Origin: Brevinema_A sp051649605 | GTDB taxonomy: Bacteria > Spirochaetota > Brevinematia > Brevinematales > Brevinemataceae | Direction: 5' to 3' | Assembly (NCBI GenBank): GCA_051649605.1 | Contig: JBOFHK010000006.1 | Span: forward strand, 1-64,000 | Length of the DNA: 64,000 nt | In this document: piece by piece, positions 17,849-27,139 of the stretch | Layout of the letters: every line of letters begins with the position of its first letter | How positions within the stretch are numbered: position 1 is the first letter of the stretch | Notes under the pieces: generated by a model | What the model was told of the DNA's origin: nothing | The model's database searches: none | The model's input: the letters and a program-made list of their open reading frames with translations, nothing else | Program-made: the position numbers and the translations under genes

Positions 17849-18336
17849 CTAATCCTCTTTAAGATATATCTTATATTTAAAAAGACTAATTATTTCTAAA
17901 ATCTTAATAAATGAGATCATCATTCCCGTAATAGGAATTATAGTATAAACTAATCCCATTGGGAGTTGAAGAAGAGGGGTCAATTGTCCCATCGTTGCTA
18001 GCGACATTTGAATACCCCCATAAACCATCACTAGAGAAGTAAAAAAAATGATTAAGAGATCAATCACAAACTGTATATATACCCGTGTTTTTGACTTGAC
18101 ATTATCTAAAAGAATTGTTAATGCAATATGCTCATTCGTTACAAAACACGCTACTGTTCCTAACATGACAGACCAAATGAGAGAAAATCTTAAAATTTCT
18201 TCTACTAACTGATTAGGTTTGTTTAAGACATATCGGCTAAATACTTGTCCAACAACCATTATAACCATCAATAGCATAACAGTTTGAAGAATTGTAAAGA
18301 TCGTATCTGTAATTATTTTTTAATTTTTTGAATCAT
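17849..18336 (-). pseudogene. dctQ: TRAP transporter small permease DctQ, frameshifted near its start
   Basis: From the ATG at 18336, which has a good attgagga ribosome-binding site, translation reads M-I-Q-K-I-K-K and then hits TAA. Adding one A to the A6 run (18316-18321 on the minus strand) gives M-I-Q-K-I-K-K-I-I-T-D-T-I-F and joins the remaining 142-residue frame. The corrected length is exactly 163 codons, normal for DctQ. The rest is a typical four-helix small subunit with G-Q-V-F-S-R-Y-V-L-N and E-E-I-L-R-F-S-L-I-W. Without correction, only an internal ATG at 18277, with no ribosome-binding site, could start it, losing most of helix 1. A true mutation, transcriptional slippage at the A-tract, or a sequencing error are all possible. 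Confidence 0.8.
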
Positions 18337-18360
18337 GAAATCCTCAATATTTTTACCACT

Positions 18361-19338
18361 CTATTCTCTAAGAGATAATATTTCTTTTAAGATAGGAGTA
18401 ATAATAGGGTCTTGATTGGCTTCCGCATACATAGGTTGAATAAGTTTTTCAAAATCATCTTTATTGACTTCGTTAATTTTGACATCCATTTCTATTTGAG
18501 CAGTTTTTAATGATTCTTCTGTAGATTTTGCCCATAATTCATTATGATATTCGGTCGAAGTAAGAAGGGCTTCTTTTACGATTTGTTGGTGTTCTTCAGA
18601 AAGAGATAACCACGTTTTATAACTCATTACCACAAAGTCTGTCAGATGAACATGGGCATCTAAAGAATAGTATTTTGCAACTTCCCCATGCTTATCTACC
18701 GTAAGTGCTTGGGCATTATTCTCAGCACCATCAATAATTCCTTGTTGGAGAGCTGTATAAATTTCACCGTAAGGAATAGGTGTTGGCACCCCACCGAGGA
18801 GCTCGATTAAGCGAATAGAGGAACGGCTATTAATAATACGAATTTTTTTACCTTTAAGATCTAATGGAGTATTAATAGGAGCATTTTTCATATAAAACGA
18901 ACGATCTCCAGCATCTTGATAAGTTAAAGCAATCATACCACTATTGGTAAGATTATTATAGACTCTTTCGGTTACAGGTGCTACCATTGTTTGGTAAAAA
19001 TGTTCTTGAGTTTTAAAGAGATAAGGTAATAGATACGCTCCAAATTCTTTATTGAAATTTTCTAAGACATTAGCACTAACCCGAGTAAAATCAATAGACC
19101 CCGCCTGTACTTGTTCAACAATACTACGATCATCTCCTAAAATACTATTTGGAAAGAACTCTATGACCAATTCGCCATTAGTTTTTTCCTTTACGGTCTC
19201 TCCAAATTTTAAAAGAGCAATATGAGATGGATTTTGTGCTGTGTGATTGTGGGCAAAACGAAGTTTACGGACTGCCTCCCCCCCTCCACAGGATGTAAGA
19301 AATAAAAATAATAAGGCTGTTAACACTTTATAATTCAT
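18361..19338 (-). CDS. dctP: TRAP transporter substrate-binding lipoprotein DctP
   Basis: Receptor of the TRAP system, 325 residues. A lipoprotein signal with L-T-S-C-G-G-G (Cys17) precedes the DctP fold. Family features include L-R-F-A-H-N-H, G-E-L-V-I-E-F-F-P-N-S-I-L-G-D-D and G-K-K-I-R-I-I-N-S. The Arg of the last motif is the usual carboxylate-binding residue region, so the ligand probably carries a carboxylate (for example a uronate), which is inference. It lies 24 bases before the original dctQ start and 31 bases after the broken GH31 gene. Confidence 0.92.
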   Translation of the reverse strand: MNYKVLTALLFLFLTSCGGGEAVRKLRFAHNHTAQNPSHIALLKFGETVKEKTNGELVIEFFPNSILGDDRSIVEQVQAGSIDFTRVSANVLENFNKEFGAYLLPYLFKTQEHFYQTMVAPVTERVYNNLTNSGMIALTYQDAGDRSFYMKNAPINTPLDLKGKKIRIINSRSSIRLIELLGGVPTPIPYGEIYTALQQGIIDGAENNAQALTVDKHGEVAKYYSLDAHVHLTDFVVMSYKTWLSLSEEHQQIVKEALLTSTEYHNELWAKSTEESLKTAQIEMDVKINEVNKDDFEKLIQPMYAEANQDPIITPILKEILSLRE

Positions 19339-19369
19339 AAAAAACCTCCTAGATTTTTTAATATTTAAT

Positions 19370-21874
19370 TTAGATACTTTTTTCAGAAAGCGTCATTCCA
19401 ATCAAATCAAAGGGTTTAAAGCTTACGACTAACTGATAACGTTTTGTTGGTCTAGGGTATTTAATTTTTGTGGATTTAAGATCAGCATCATAATACCAGC
19501 CCATATCTGATTCCTCCCAAATCGCTTGATCCAAAAACTGAGGAATAGCTTGAGTGTCTAAGAAAACCTCAAAGGCTCCCTTTTGGGTGTTGATGACCTC
19601 AAAATAAATCACTCTGATTGAAGATTCATAAGTTCCCTCATAATGAACATTAAGGATAATTCGTTCGCCAGCGATGATACTGATGGATGTTTTTAAAAAT
19701 TTCCCCTTACGATAATCATTTGAAATACCATCATCTTCATAAAGTGTATATTCTGAATTTTCTGTGGTGGTCAGTAAAATATCCCAATAACTTTCCTTAT
19801 CTTTTCTAATAGAAAAAATTTCATAATTTCTAGGAACTAATGCATTATCTCTAATAAAAATTGGTGTTGTTGTTATATCAACTGGAATAGTAATTGTTTG
19901 CCCACCTTGATATTGTTGACGCGTAGTATAATTATACCAAGAACATCCCCTAGGTAAATAGATCTTATGCTCGGTTACTTGAGTATGAACTACAGGAGCA
20001 ACCAAGAGAGAGGAGCCTACCATAAATTGGAAACGCTGTAAGAGTGCATGTTTATCTTTCGGAAATTCATAAACTAAGGGACGTAAAATAGGAACCCCTT
20101 CTTCATGAGCAGTACGCATCAATGAATAGAGATAAGGTAAAAAAGAATAACGAAGCTTTATTGCCTCTCGAATAATCGGAGTCGATTTTTTATACATCCA
20201 TGCTTCGGTTACAGTATTATCGTTATTACAAGAGTGGATAGAGAATCTAGGAAAAAAAATACCTGATTGAACCCAACGAACAAATAACTCTTCTTCAGGA
20301 TGAGGACCATAGAACCCTCCAATATCACACCCATTATTTGCAACTCCTGAAAGTCCCATATTGAGAATTGTGGCAATATTATTTTGAAGGGTGTCCCAAC
20401 GCGTTGCATTATCACCAGCCCATGTCGAAGCATAGCGTTGGATCCCAGCAGAACCTGAACGACAAACCACAAAAGGACGATAGTTCGGACATTCTTTTTC
20501 TAGGGCTTCGTGTGAAACTTTATTCATGAGAAGTGCTTGAACATTCTTCCATTCTCCTGTAATTCCCCCTTTCCCCTCTACAGAACACCATGCAAGCTTA
20601 TCGTTGATTTCAAATTCACAGTTATCGTTCCAAATAGAGGTAACTCCTTGTTTGATTAGGGAGTCTGTCATTAATTTTTTCCAAACATCACGCCCTACCT
20701 GAGAAGTAAAGTCCACAAATGAACCATCACCACCCCACCATTTGTCAATATAAGGACTTGCTTTATCCTGATTGAGAATAAATCCTTCAATAAAATCTTT
20801 ATAATTGGGGTGGGTAAGTAAAATGCCTGGTTTGATATTAGGAGAACACATTACTCCACGATCATTCATTTCAGTAAAGAATTTTTTGGGGTCTGGAAAT
20901 CTTGCCTTGTTCCACGTAAAAAAATAGCGCTTTTTATCAGGTGCTACAGTATATCCACTAGATAATTGAAAACCGTCAATAGAAATATTTTCACTAATAT
21001 TTTTATCAATAAAATTAATAATTTCTTTATCGCAACGCTCTGGAAGTTCGACATAGTACATCGTAGAACCTAAGTATCCCAAAGCATATTTAGGAGGAAA
21101 CGTAGTTTTACCAGTGAGATCCGTATAGCGACGAACAACATCACCCATCATAGGCCCATTAATAAAAAACCAATCAATTTCTCCACCCTCTGCCGTAAAA
21201 TAAGTGTATCGAGGCCAATATCCACTTACTTCTGCCCCAAGATCGAATTCACAATCATAGGTATTATGATAGAACATACCAATAGAAGAACCCGTTTGAC
21301 TATTATGTTTGATATACATAGGAATATGCTTATACATAGGAGACCCTGTATTTGGGTTATGTCCCACTGCGTCTTTAGGTGATAAACGTAAACGTTGGTA
21401 ATTCTTATCTAAAGAGCCATTATGTTCTCCAAATCCAAAATAGGTATTTTTTTCTTCAGAAAAAGCACTATAATGATAGATTCAGCCAATATAGTCTTGA
21501 ACAAAGGCACGACTGGGAATGTCAGCATGTAATAACAATCCATTGAGGTCATACACTTCAAAGGATAAAGGATCTTTTGTAACAATTATTTTAAGAGAAT
21601 TCGTTTGAAATATTAAGGCATCATGTGTTTCTTCTACAAGAGGAAAAAGAGGGGATAATTTTTGACGTTCATTACCAAGATAAGTATCACAGCAGTCATC
21701 CCATGCTGTTTGAGTAAGAATATATGATACTTCATCCCAATTATTTTTAAAATTGGTGCGAACACGGAAAATATCGTCCGTCAAAAAGATAAGTTTGAGG
21801 GAGCTACTATTCGTAGATAAAAGATACCCTTCTTCAATCTGCGTAATATTTTTTAATTGTGAGAGATTCTTCAT
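19370..21874 (-). pseudogene. GH31 alpha-glycosidase interrupted by one in-frame TGA
   Basis: The frame is open for 835 codons except for a single TGA at codon 131 (21482-21484). Before it lies a normal GH31 N-terminal beta-sandwich of 130 residues starting at an ATG with an aggaag site. After it the family continues without a gap (Y-F-G-F-G-E-H-N-G, then L-S-P-K-D-A-V-G). The nucleophile Asp is in W-N-D-N-C-E-F-E (about 415) and the acid/base Asp in W-A-G-D-N-A-T-R-W (about 486). A CGA-to-TGA (Arg) change is the simplest cause. TGA is a normal stop elsewhere here, so this copy is probably inactive unless translation restarts at the GTG at 21367. It heads the operon with dctPQM. Confidence 0.85.
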
Positions 21875-21919
21875 GGATAACTTCCTAGACTAAAATATCC
21901 TATATTCAAGTATTATTTT

Positions 21920-21948
21920 ATTATAAAGTTTTTATAAGGGAAAATCAA
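21920..21948 (-). promoter_or_regulatory. Sigma70-type promoter of the GH31-TRAP operon
   Basis: On the minus strand TTGATT and TATAAT are spaced by 17 bases, about 45 bases upstream of the GH31 ATG. The promoter is intact although two genes of its operon are broken. Confidence 0.65.
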
Positions 21949-22609
21949 GAGCATATTTATTATAAAATAGGCAAATTTTTCTATAGTTGGCTTTCTATCC
22001 ACTTAAAAAGTCAGAAAGTAGTAGATATTAGTACCATGATAATCCAAGATATAAAATAAATATTCTATAATAAATTTTAGATCTAAAAAATAGAAAAAAT
22101 TACAGAGAGCCTGTAATAAAAATATTATTAATACTTTTGTTATATAAGTTATTGCTCTATTTAAAATACCAGATCATAAATTCTTTCTTCTATGATAGAA
22201 CCCAAAAACCTATTCAATATAAAAAACAGCTTTTTGGTAGCCTTCATCCTCTATATTACGCACTTTGCCGTAATATAGAGGATAATCTAATGATATAAAT
22301 TTTTAATTATCAGTTTAATCACACAAAATCGTATAATAAAATCATCCTCTGGGACAATTCTCATATAAACTATGAATTATAGAGGTATTAAACCCTAACT
22401 ATGAAGGATTTTTCTTCTTAAGAAACATCTAAACACAAAAAAATGCCTTATAATCGTATAAGACAATCTTTTTATGGTCAGATAAGTCTTCATAAATGAA
22501 AGCGAAAACCCAACCTATATAAAATAAGATAGCCTCATGATAAAAAATAATTATAAACTGTTTTCTATAGTAATTTTGTAATCGCTAGGGTATAATTAGT
22601 AGTACTCAT
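21949..22609. other. Gene-poor gap of about 660 bases with a strong hairpin
   Basis: No open frame here looks like a gene on either strand and I recognise no RNA family. The base composition is very AT-rich. The one clear structure is the perfect 15-base stem at 22246-22283. The region lies between the broken GH31-TRAP operon and the tRNA terminator, so it may be a graveyard of lost genes or hold a small RNA. Confidence 0.5.
22246..22283. repeat. Perfect 15-base inverted repeat with 8-base loop
   Basis: Arms atcctctatattacg (22246-22260) and its complement (22269-22283) surround cactttgc. No T-tract follows on the plus strand. On the minus strand a gctgtttttt tract comes about 20 bases later. 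It could be a distant terminator, a small RNA stem, or a site for a dimeric protein. Confidence 0.6.
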
Positions 22610-22653
22610 CTCAAAATAAAAAACTGTAAATCATTAACTAATAATGATTTACA
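22610..22653 (-). terminator. Rho-independent terminator of the tRNA
   Basis: On the minus strand a 12-base stem (ctgtaaatcatt / aatgatttacag, 7-base loop) is followed directly by ttttttattttg. It lies 10 bases beyond the tRNA 3' end. Confidence 0.85.
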
Positions 22654-22663
22654 GAATATTAAT

Positions 22664-22737
22664 GGGGCCCGGAGGGGATCGAACCCTCGACCCACCGATT
22701 ATGAGTCGGTTGCTCTAACCATCTGAGCTACAGGCCC
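22664..22737 (-). tRNA. tRNA with CAU anticodon, probably tRNA-Ile2 (else elongator Met)
   Basis: The cloverleaf folds fully: acceptor GGGCCUG/CGGGCCC, D arm GCUC-AGAUGGUUA-GAGC, anticodon stem CCGAC/GUCGG-type around loop CUCAUAA, and T arm GAGGG-UUCGAUC-CCCUC. The anticodon is CAU. The acceptor pairs C4-G69 and C5-G68 are those used by TilS to recognise tRNA-Ile2, which favours isoleucine over elongator methionine. It lacks the initiator-type G-rich anticodon stem. CCA is not encoded. The discriminator position reads C, which is unusual for either identity. Its own promoter lies at 22758-22786 and a terminator follows. Confidence 0.85.
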
Positions 22738-22757
22738 ATATAAAAATATAGTACGAT

Positions 22758-22786
22758 ATTATAGCATATTTTTTTTAAAGTTACAA
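22758..22786 (-). promoter_or_regulatory. Promoter of the CAU tRNA
   Basis: TTGTAA, 17-base spacer, TATAAT on the minus strand, about 20 bases upstream of the mature tRNA 5' end. Confidence 0.65.
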
Positions 22787-22799
22787 TATTTTTTAAAAT

Positions 22800-24299
22800 T
22801 TATTCTTGTATCAGATTTCCATAAAATTCTAATAGCAAAACTGTCTCCTGATATTCTCCTTCAATAATACTATACTTAGTACCAATTCGTTCTAGTTCTA
22901 TAAGAATCACTTGCATTTTTTTTATTATCATATCTTTTTGAGAAAAAGGAAGTCCTTCAAAACAAATACGAAAAAAATATTGAAAATATATTACATGGCA
23001 TAAGAGGATAACTTTTTTTGAAGAACTATCAAGTTGCTGATCCACGAAACAAAATAACGCTTCCAGTAATTTTTTCCATGGATGAGAGTCTACCCAAATA
23101 GTCGGAAGCCCTGTTGTAAAAATTTTTACCAAAGCATTAGGATTTGCTAGATACCAATCCGTTAAAGAATCTTTAATTAATCCAATAATATTAACCAATT
23201 TAGGTTCGTAGATTTCGATAGGAGTGTATTCTTTCTGCATCATAAATAATATTTGTGAAATCGTTTGATATTTTGAGCAATAATATGGTTTAAAAATAAA
23301 TTTAGCAGTATACGTTGGGAAACGATGATCTAAGGATAAGGTTTTACCCTCGAAACATTCATTGATTATATTTGTCATATTCTCTTGGAGTATATCAAGA
23401 AATAAATGAGTGAAAATTGTTTTTTTTATAATAGGTTTTATCGAAAACTCTTTTATAAACGAAGGATTTACCAGTGCTATTTGATGGTGTCGATTGATGG
23501 TAGCCATCGGCATGGGAGATTCTTCATAAAATTGTCGAAACCAATCAGAATAGTTAGCAACTGATTGTTTGATAAAAATTTCTAAAATCTTTTTTTCGAT
23601 CAATACAATTTGATTCTGGGTATCCCAAATTGCCGTATAGCAGGCTATTTCTTCACAAATTACTTGATCCTTTGTGATAATATCCACAGAGCCACGCCAC
23701 TGTTTACGGTTTTTGAGACATTCCCAAAACCCCAAAGGGGGGTTATCAAAGAGATCAATAGGATAGATCATTCCTAGTGATTTACCCACTAAATCTTTTT
23801 TTGACCAACCATACAATTTACAGGCACTAGGAGAAATATAATAGATCGTATGTAATTGTAGATCAAAAGAAACGACCATTTCATCATTTAGGCATCGTTT
23901 AAAATAATCTTGTTTTTTTATGAGGCTAGAGGGAATTTGTTTTGATTTTATTACAGAACATCCAAAAGATATAGACAAAAGAACACTCTGTATGCCCCAA
24001 AAAATCTTATTATACCAAAGCTCATCAAAAGAAATATCCATCGCAAACAAGCTCAAGAATGTGCATAATAATATAGAGAGATAAACTAAAAAAGGTAAAG
24101 AAAAAAAGTACACAAAGACCACAATAGGAATTAGTGCAAATAATGTAGTCCATACGCCTAAAATATCCCACCATAGAAAGAGAGAAAGAATATATAAAAA
24201 ATGAAGTGATATTAGGCGAAAAAAGACGCTCGGTAAGACAAACATAAAAAATCCCAAAAACATTGATTTATACAAATAAAATCTTGTATACTTATACAA
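22800..24299 (-). CDS. Membrane PAS-domain protein resembling a degenerate sensor kinase
   Basis: About 499 residues. Residues 1-115 hold four or five hydrophobic segments. Residues about 130-240 form a PAS domain (Y-Y-I-S-P-S-A-C-K-L-Y-G-W-S, then a P-I-D-L-F motif). A second PAS follows at about 255-345 (Y-E-E-S-P-M-P-M-A-T-I-N). The last 130 residues sit where a histidine kinase would have its HATPase, but I see no H-box, N-box or glycine boxes. It may therefore be a pseudokinase sensor. The start is unclear: TTG at 24299 overlaps an inverted repeat and has no ribosome-binding site, while an ATG at 24263 also lacks one. It is divergent from copA. Confidence 0.65.
   Translation of the reverse strand: MYKYTRFYLYKSMFLGFFMFVLPSVFFRLISLHFLYILSLFLWWDILGVWTTLFALIPIVVFVYFFSLPFLVYLSILLCTFLSLFAMDISFDELWYNKIFWGIQSVLLSISFGCSVIKSKQIPSSLIKKQDYFKRCLNDEMVVSFDLQLHTIYYISPSACKLYGWSKKDLVGKSLGMIYPIDLFDNPPLGFWECLKNRKQWRGSVDIITKDQVICEEIACYTAIWDTQNQIVLIEKKILEIFIKQSVANYSDWFRQFYEESPMPMATINRHHQIALVNPSFIKEFSIKPIIKKTIFTHLFLDILQENMTNIINECFEGKTLSLDHRFPTYTAKFIFKPYYCSKYQTISQILFMMQKEYTPIEIYEPKLVNIIGLIKDSLTDWYLANPNALVKIFTTGLPTIWVDSHPWKKLLEALFCFVDQQLDSSSKKVILLCHVIYFQYFFRICFEGLPFSQKDMIIKKMQVILIELERIGTKYSIIEGEYQETVLLLEFYGNLIQE
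24284..24299. promoter_or_regulatory. Candidate operator between the PAS protein and copA
   Basis: Perfect inverted repeat TTGTATA-ct-TATACAA in the divergent control region. A copA -10 candidate TATACT lies at 24314-24319. A leftward TATAAT lies just beyond, so a protein bound here could control both genes. It does not match the classical cop box. Confidence 0.4.
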
Positions 24300-24363
24300 T
24301 AAGAAACTACTATTATACTACAAAATAAATGAATAGTCTATAAATTATATTTGAGGAAATTTC

Positions 24364-26574
24364 ATGAATAAACATAAGTCTCTATCTTTTAACGTTACAG
24401 GTATGCATTGTACCGCTTGTTCAGCACGTTTAGAAAAAAAATTAAATAATACAAAAGGTGTTTATAAAAGTACCGTTAATTTTGCTTCTGGCACAGCCTT
24501 GGTACAATTTGAACCTTCCATCATTAAAGAAAACGAAATCACTCAAGTCGCTATCCCTATGGGTTATACCATGAGTGCACATGAAGATTCAGAACAACTG
24601 CAAAGTCTTTCTTTAAAAAAAGAATTCTTTTTTGTTATTTTATCTTGGCTCTTTACGTTAATATTAGTTATCCAAATGACCCAATCCCACGGATTGAATA
24701 TTTTTTCTTTATTAGGAGTAATTATTTCTGGGGCTACCCTATTAATCCCTGGATTTCCAATTTTAAAAAGTGCTTTTTTCTCCGTAAGCTCTGGGATTTT
24801 GGGAATGGATGTTTTGATTGCCTTAGGAGCATCTGCAGCTTGGATAAGTTCTTTTCTACCTTTATTAGGGATTAGTGTTCCTGACTATTCCATGACTGCT
24901 TCTATGCTCATTGCCGTTAATCTCACAGGGCGTCTCTTAGAAACAATGGCTCGAGGATCCGCTTCTAAAGCAGTCAATATTCTTGCCAATTTTAGTGGTA
25001 AATATGCTCACAAAATTACCAATACAGGAGAAGTACAGGAGACGCTCATTTCCGAATTACAAATTGGCGATCGAATTCAAATCAAAGCAGGGGAGAAGAT
25101 CCCTACAGATGGAACTATTGTAGAAGGACGAACTTCTGTTGATGAAAGTTTTTTAACAGGGGAGTCCCTACCTATTGATAAACAAACAGAAGATTATGTC
25201 TATGGGGGAGCAATTAATCTTGATGGATTTATTGTTATCCGTGTAGAACGAGATTCTAAAAATAATATCTTAGCCCAAACAATCAAACTTATTCAAGAAG
25301 CTCAAGGCACAAAAGTTCCTATCCAAATATTTGCCGATAAGATTACTGCAATATTTGTTCCCATCATTCTTACCTTAGCATTTTTATGTTTTGCAATATG
25401 GTTTGCCTTCCCATCTTTCTTCCCAAATTTCTTAGCGAGTATTAATATTCCTTGGGAGCCTTCTTCACGTCTTTCGGCAGCAATTTCTGCATCTATCTCT
25501 GTCCTTGTGATCGCTTGTCCTTGTGCTTTAGGCTTAGCAACTCCCATGGCATTAGTCAACGGCTCAACTCTTGGAGCAAAAAAAGGAATCCTAATCCGAA
25601 ACGGTAGTGCCGTCCAAAACATTTGTGATATTGATCTTATTGCCTTAGATAAAACAGGAACTCTAACCATGGGGAAACCCCAATTAACCACCTTTATGAG
25701 TACAAAATTAAGTGAACAGGAAGCTGTGGGGATTTTAACAGGTTTAGAAATAGGATCAACTCACCCTTTAGCTAATGCAATCATAGGTTATGCCAAGAAA
25801 AAACAAATCCCTACTCATAAACTCAATAGAATTTCTAATGTTCCTGGACAGGGAGTGTTTGGGGTTTATCATCAAAAAGAATGGTTTGCTGGTTCTTTAA
25901 AATCCAGCTTAGAACAATCAATTATTATTTCCGATGAATTGCAAGTACAAATTAATGAAAGGCAAGAACTCGGAGAAACTTTAGTTTGTTTATCTGATCT
26001 TTCCACCCACCGCTGTGAAGCAATTGCTAGTTTCTCTGACACTTTAAATCCCGAAGCTAAAGAAAGTATCCAACAACTCAAACTTATGGGAAAAAAGATT
26101 ATGATTATTACCGGCGATCACAAAAACGCTGCTCAAAATATTGCCCAAGAATTAAACATTAAATCTGTCATTGCCGAGGCATCTCCTAAACAAAAATTAG
26201 ACACGGTTAAATCACTACAGGAACAAAATTATAAAGTTTGTTTTGTAGGGGATGGCGTCAACGATGCTGCTGCCTTAGAAAGTGCCCATGTAGGTATTGC
26301 AATTGGGACAGGGACAGATATTGCAGCGGAATCTGGAGATATTATTCTAGTTACAGGTTCTCTTACTTCATTGGTTCTCAGTTTTAAAGTAGCTCAAGCA
26401 ACTTTTCAAAAAATCAAACAAAATCTTTTCTGGGCATTTTTCTATAATTTTATTGCGATTCCTATTGCATTTACGGGATTATTATCCCCTATTATTGCAG
26501 AAATTGCCATGACTCTCAGTTCTTTAATTGTTATTGGAAATTCTATATTACTAGCTCATAAAAAATTATCATAA
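24364..26574 (+). CDS. copA: Copper-translocating P1B-type ATPase
   Basis: Exports Cu(I) across the inner membrane, 736 residues. One N-terminal heavy-metal-associated domain has the metal site G-M-H-C-T-A-C (residues 13-19). The intramembrane metal site is C-P-C in A-C-P-C-A-L-G-L-A. The phosphorylated Asp is in D-K-T-G-T-L-T, the nucleotide domain carries the S-T-H-P-L-A motif, and the hinge is G-D-G-V-N-D-A-A-A-L. A gaggaaatttc site precedes the ATG. The gene is intact and appears monocistronic. No chaperone copZ or copper repressor is next to it. Confidence 0.95.
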   Translation: MNKHKSLSFNVTGMHCTACSARLEKKLNNTKGVYKSTVNFASGTALVQFEPSIIKENEITQVAIPMGYTMSAHEDSEQLQSLSLKKEFFFVILSWLFTLILVIQMTQSHGLNIFSLLGVIISGATLLIPGFPILKSAFFSVSSGILGMDVLIALGASAAWISSFLPLLGISVPDYSMTASMLIAVNLTGRLLETMARGSASKAVNILANFSGKYAHKITNTGEVQETLISELQIGDRIQIKAGEKIPTDGTIVEGRTSVDESFLTGESLPIDKQTEDYVYGGAINLDGFIVIRVERDSKNNILAQTIKLIQEAQGTKVPIQIFADKITAIFVPIILTLAFLCFAIWFAFPSFFPNFLASINIPWEPSSRLSAAISASISVLVIACPCALGLATPMALVNGSTLGAKKGILIRNGSAVQNICDIDLIALDKTGTLTMGKPQLTTFMSTKLSEQEAVGILTGLEIGSTHPLANAIIGYAKKKQIPTHKLNRISNVPGQGVFGVYHQKEWFAGSLKSSLEQSIIISDELQVQINERQELGETLVCLSDLSTHRCEAIASFSDTLNPEAKESIQQLKLMGKKIMIITGDHKNAAQNIAQELNIKSVIAEASPKQKLDTVKSLQEQNYKVCFVGDGVNDAAALESAHVGIAIGTGTDIAAESGDIILVTGSLTSLVLSFKVAQATFQKIKQNLFWAFFYNFIAIPIAFTGLLSPIIAEIAMTLSSLIVIGNSILLAHKKLS

Positions 26575-26590
26575 AAATATAATAATTCTG

Positions 26591-26619
26591 TTGATTTTTC
26601 TATTAAAAACTGCTATAAT
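26591..26619 (+). promoter_or_regulatory. Promoter of rplM-rpsI
   Basis: TTGATT (26591-26596) and TATAAT (26614-26619) with a 17-base spacer, about 70 bases upstream of rplM. A small GC hairpin (ccgc-acctcctt-gcgg, 26641-26656) lies in the leader. In many bacteria the L13 leader is an autoregulatory RNA, and this stem may be a minimal version. Confidence 0.7.
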
Positions 26620-26690
26620 AATAAGTCCCATTTTTAAGATCCGCACCTCCTTGCGGTATTAAACAAAAATTGATAAAAAGGATAAAAGCA

Positions 26691-27128
26691 ATGAGCTTTA
26701 AAACAACTTATACGAAAGCTCCAGAAATTTCTCGGAAATGGCGTATTATTGACGCCAAAGGTAAACCTCTTGGAAGGATCGCAGCAGAAGCATCTCGGAT
26801 TCTTCAAGGCAAACACAAAGCTTCTTTCACTCCACATCTTGATGATGGAGATTTTGTCGTTATCATTAATGCTTATCAGTTTATTCTTACAGGTAGAAAA
26901 GAAAGCACTAAAGTATATAAAAGACATACTGGTTATATGGGTGGGCTAAAAGAGCTATCTCACAAACAAATGATGGCAAAAAAACCTTGGTTTCCCTTAG
27001 AAAAAGCGGTCAAAGCTATGCTCCCTAAAAATCGCCTTGCACGCCGTATGTTTAAAAAACTTATTATTGTTGAAGGTGCAGAGTTTACCAATAGCCATGG
27101 TGGATTAACCATCCAACATGAATTTTAA
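26691..27128 (+). CDS. rplM: 50S ribosomal protein L13
   Basis: Large-subunit ribosomal protein of 145 residues. I place the start at ATG 26691, with aaaagga 8 bases upstream; the in-frame TTG at 26670 would add seven residues not found in L13. Family features are W-R-I-I-D-A-K-G-K-P-L-G-R near the N-terminus, H-T-G-Y-M-G-G-L-K in the middle, and M-L-P-K-N-R-L-A-R-R-M-F. It is followed by rpsI after 11 bases, the universal gene pair. Confidence 0.97.
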   Translation: MSFKTTYTKAPEISRKWRIIDAKGKPLGRIAAEASRILQGKHKASFTPHLDDGDFVVIINAYQFILTGRKESTKVYKRHTGYMGGLKELSHKQMMAKKPWFPLEKAVKAMLPKNRLARRMFKKLIIVEGAEFTNSHGGLTIQHEF

Positions 27129-27139
27129 GGAGAAAACGC

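Noticed and set aside
21482..21484. TGA in GH31 as selenocysteine or as a Trp codon
   Set aside because: TGA is a genuine stop for other genes here (permease ending at 358, DUF2225 gene ending at 47664). GH31 enzymes have no known selenocysteine at this place, and no selenocysteine-insertion stem is evident after it.
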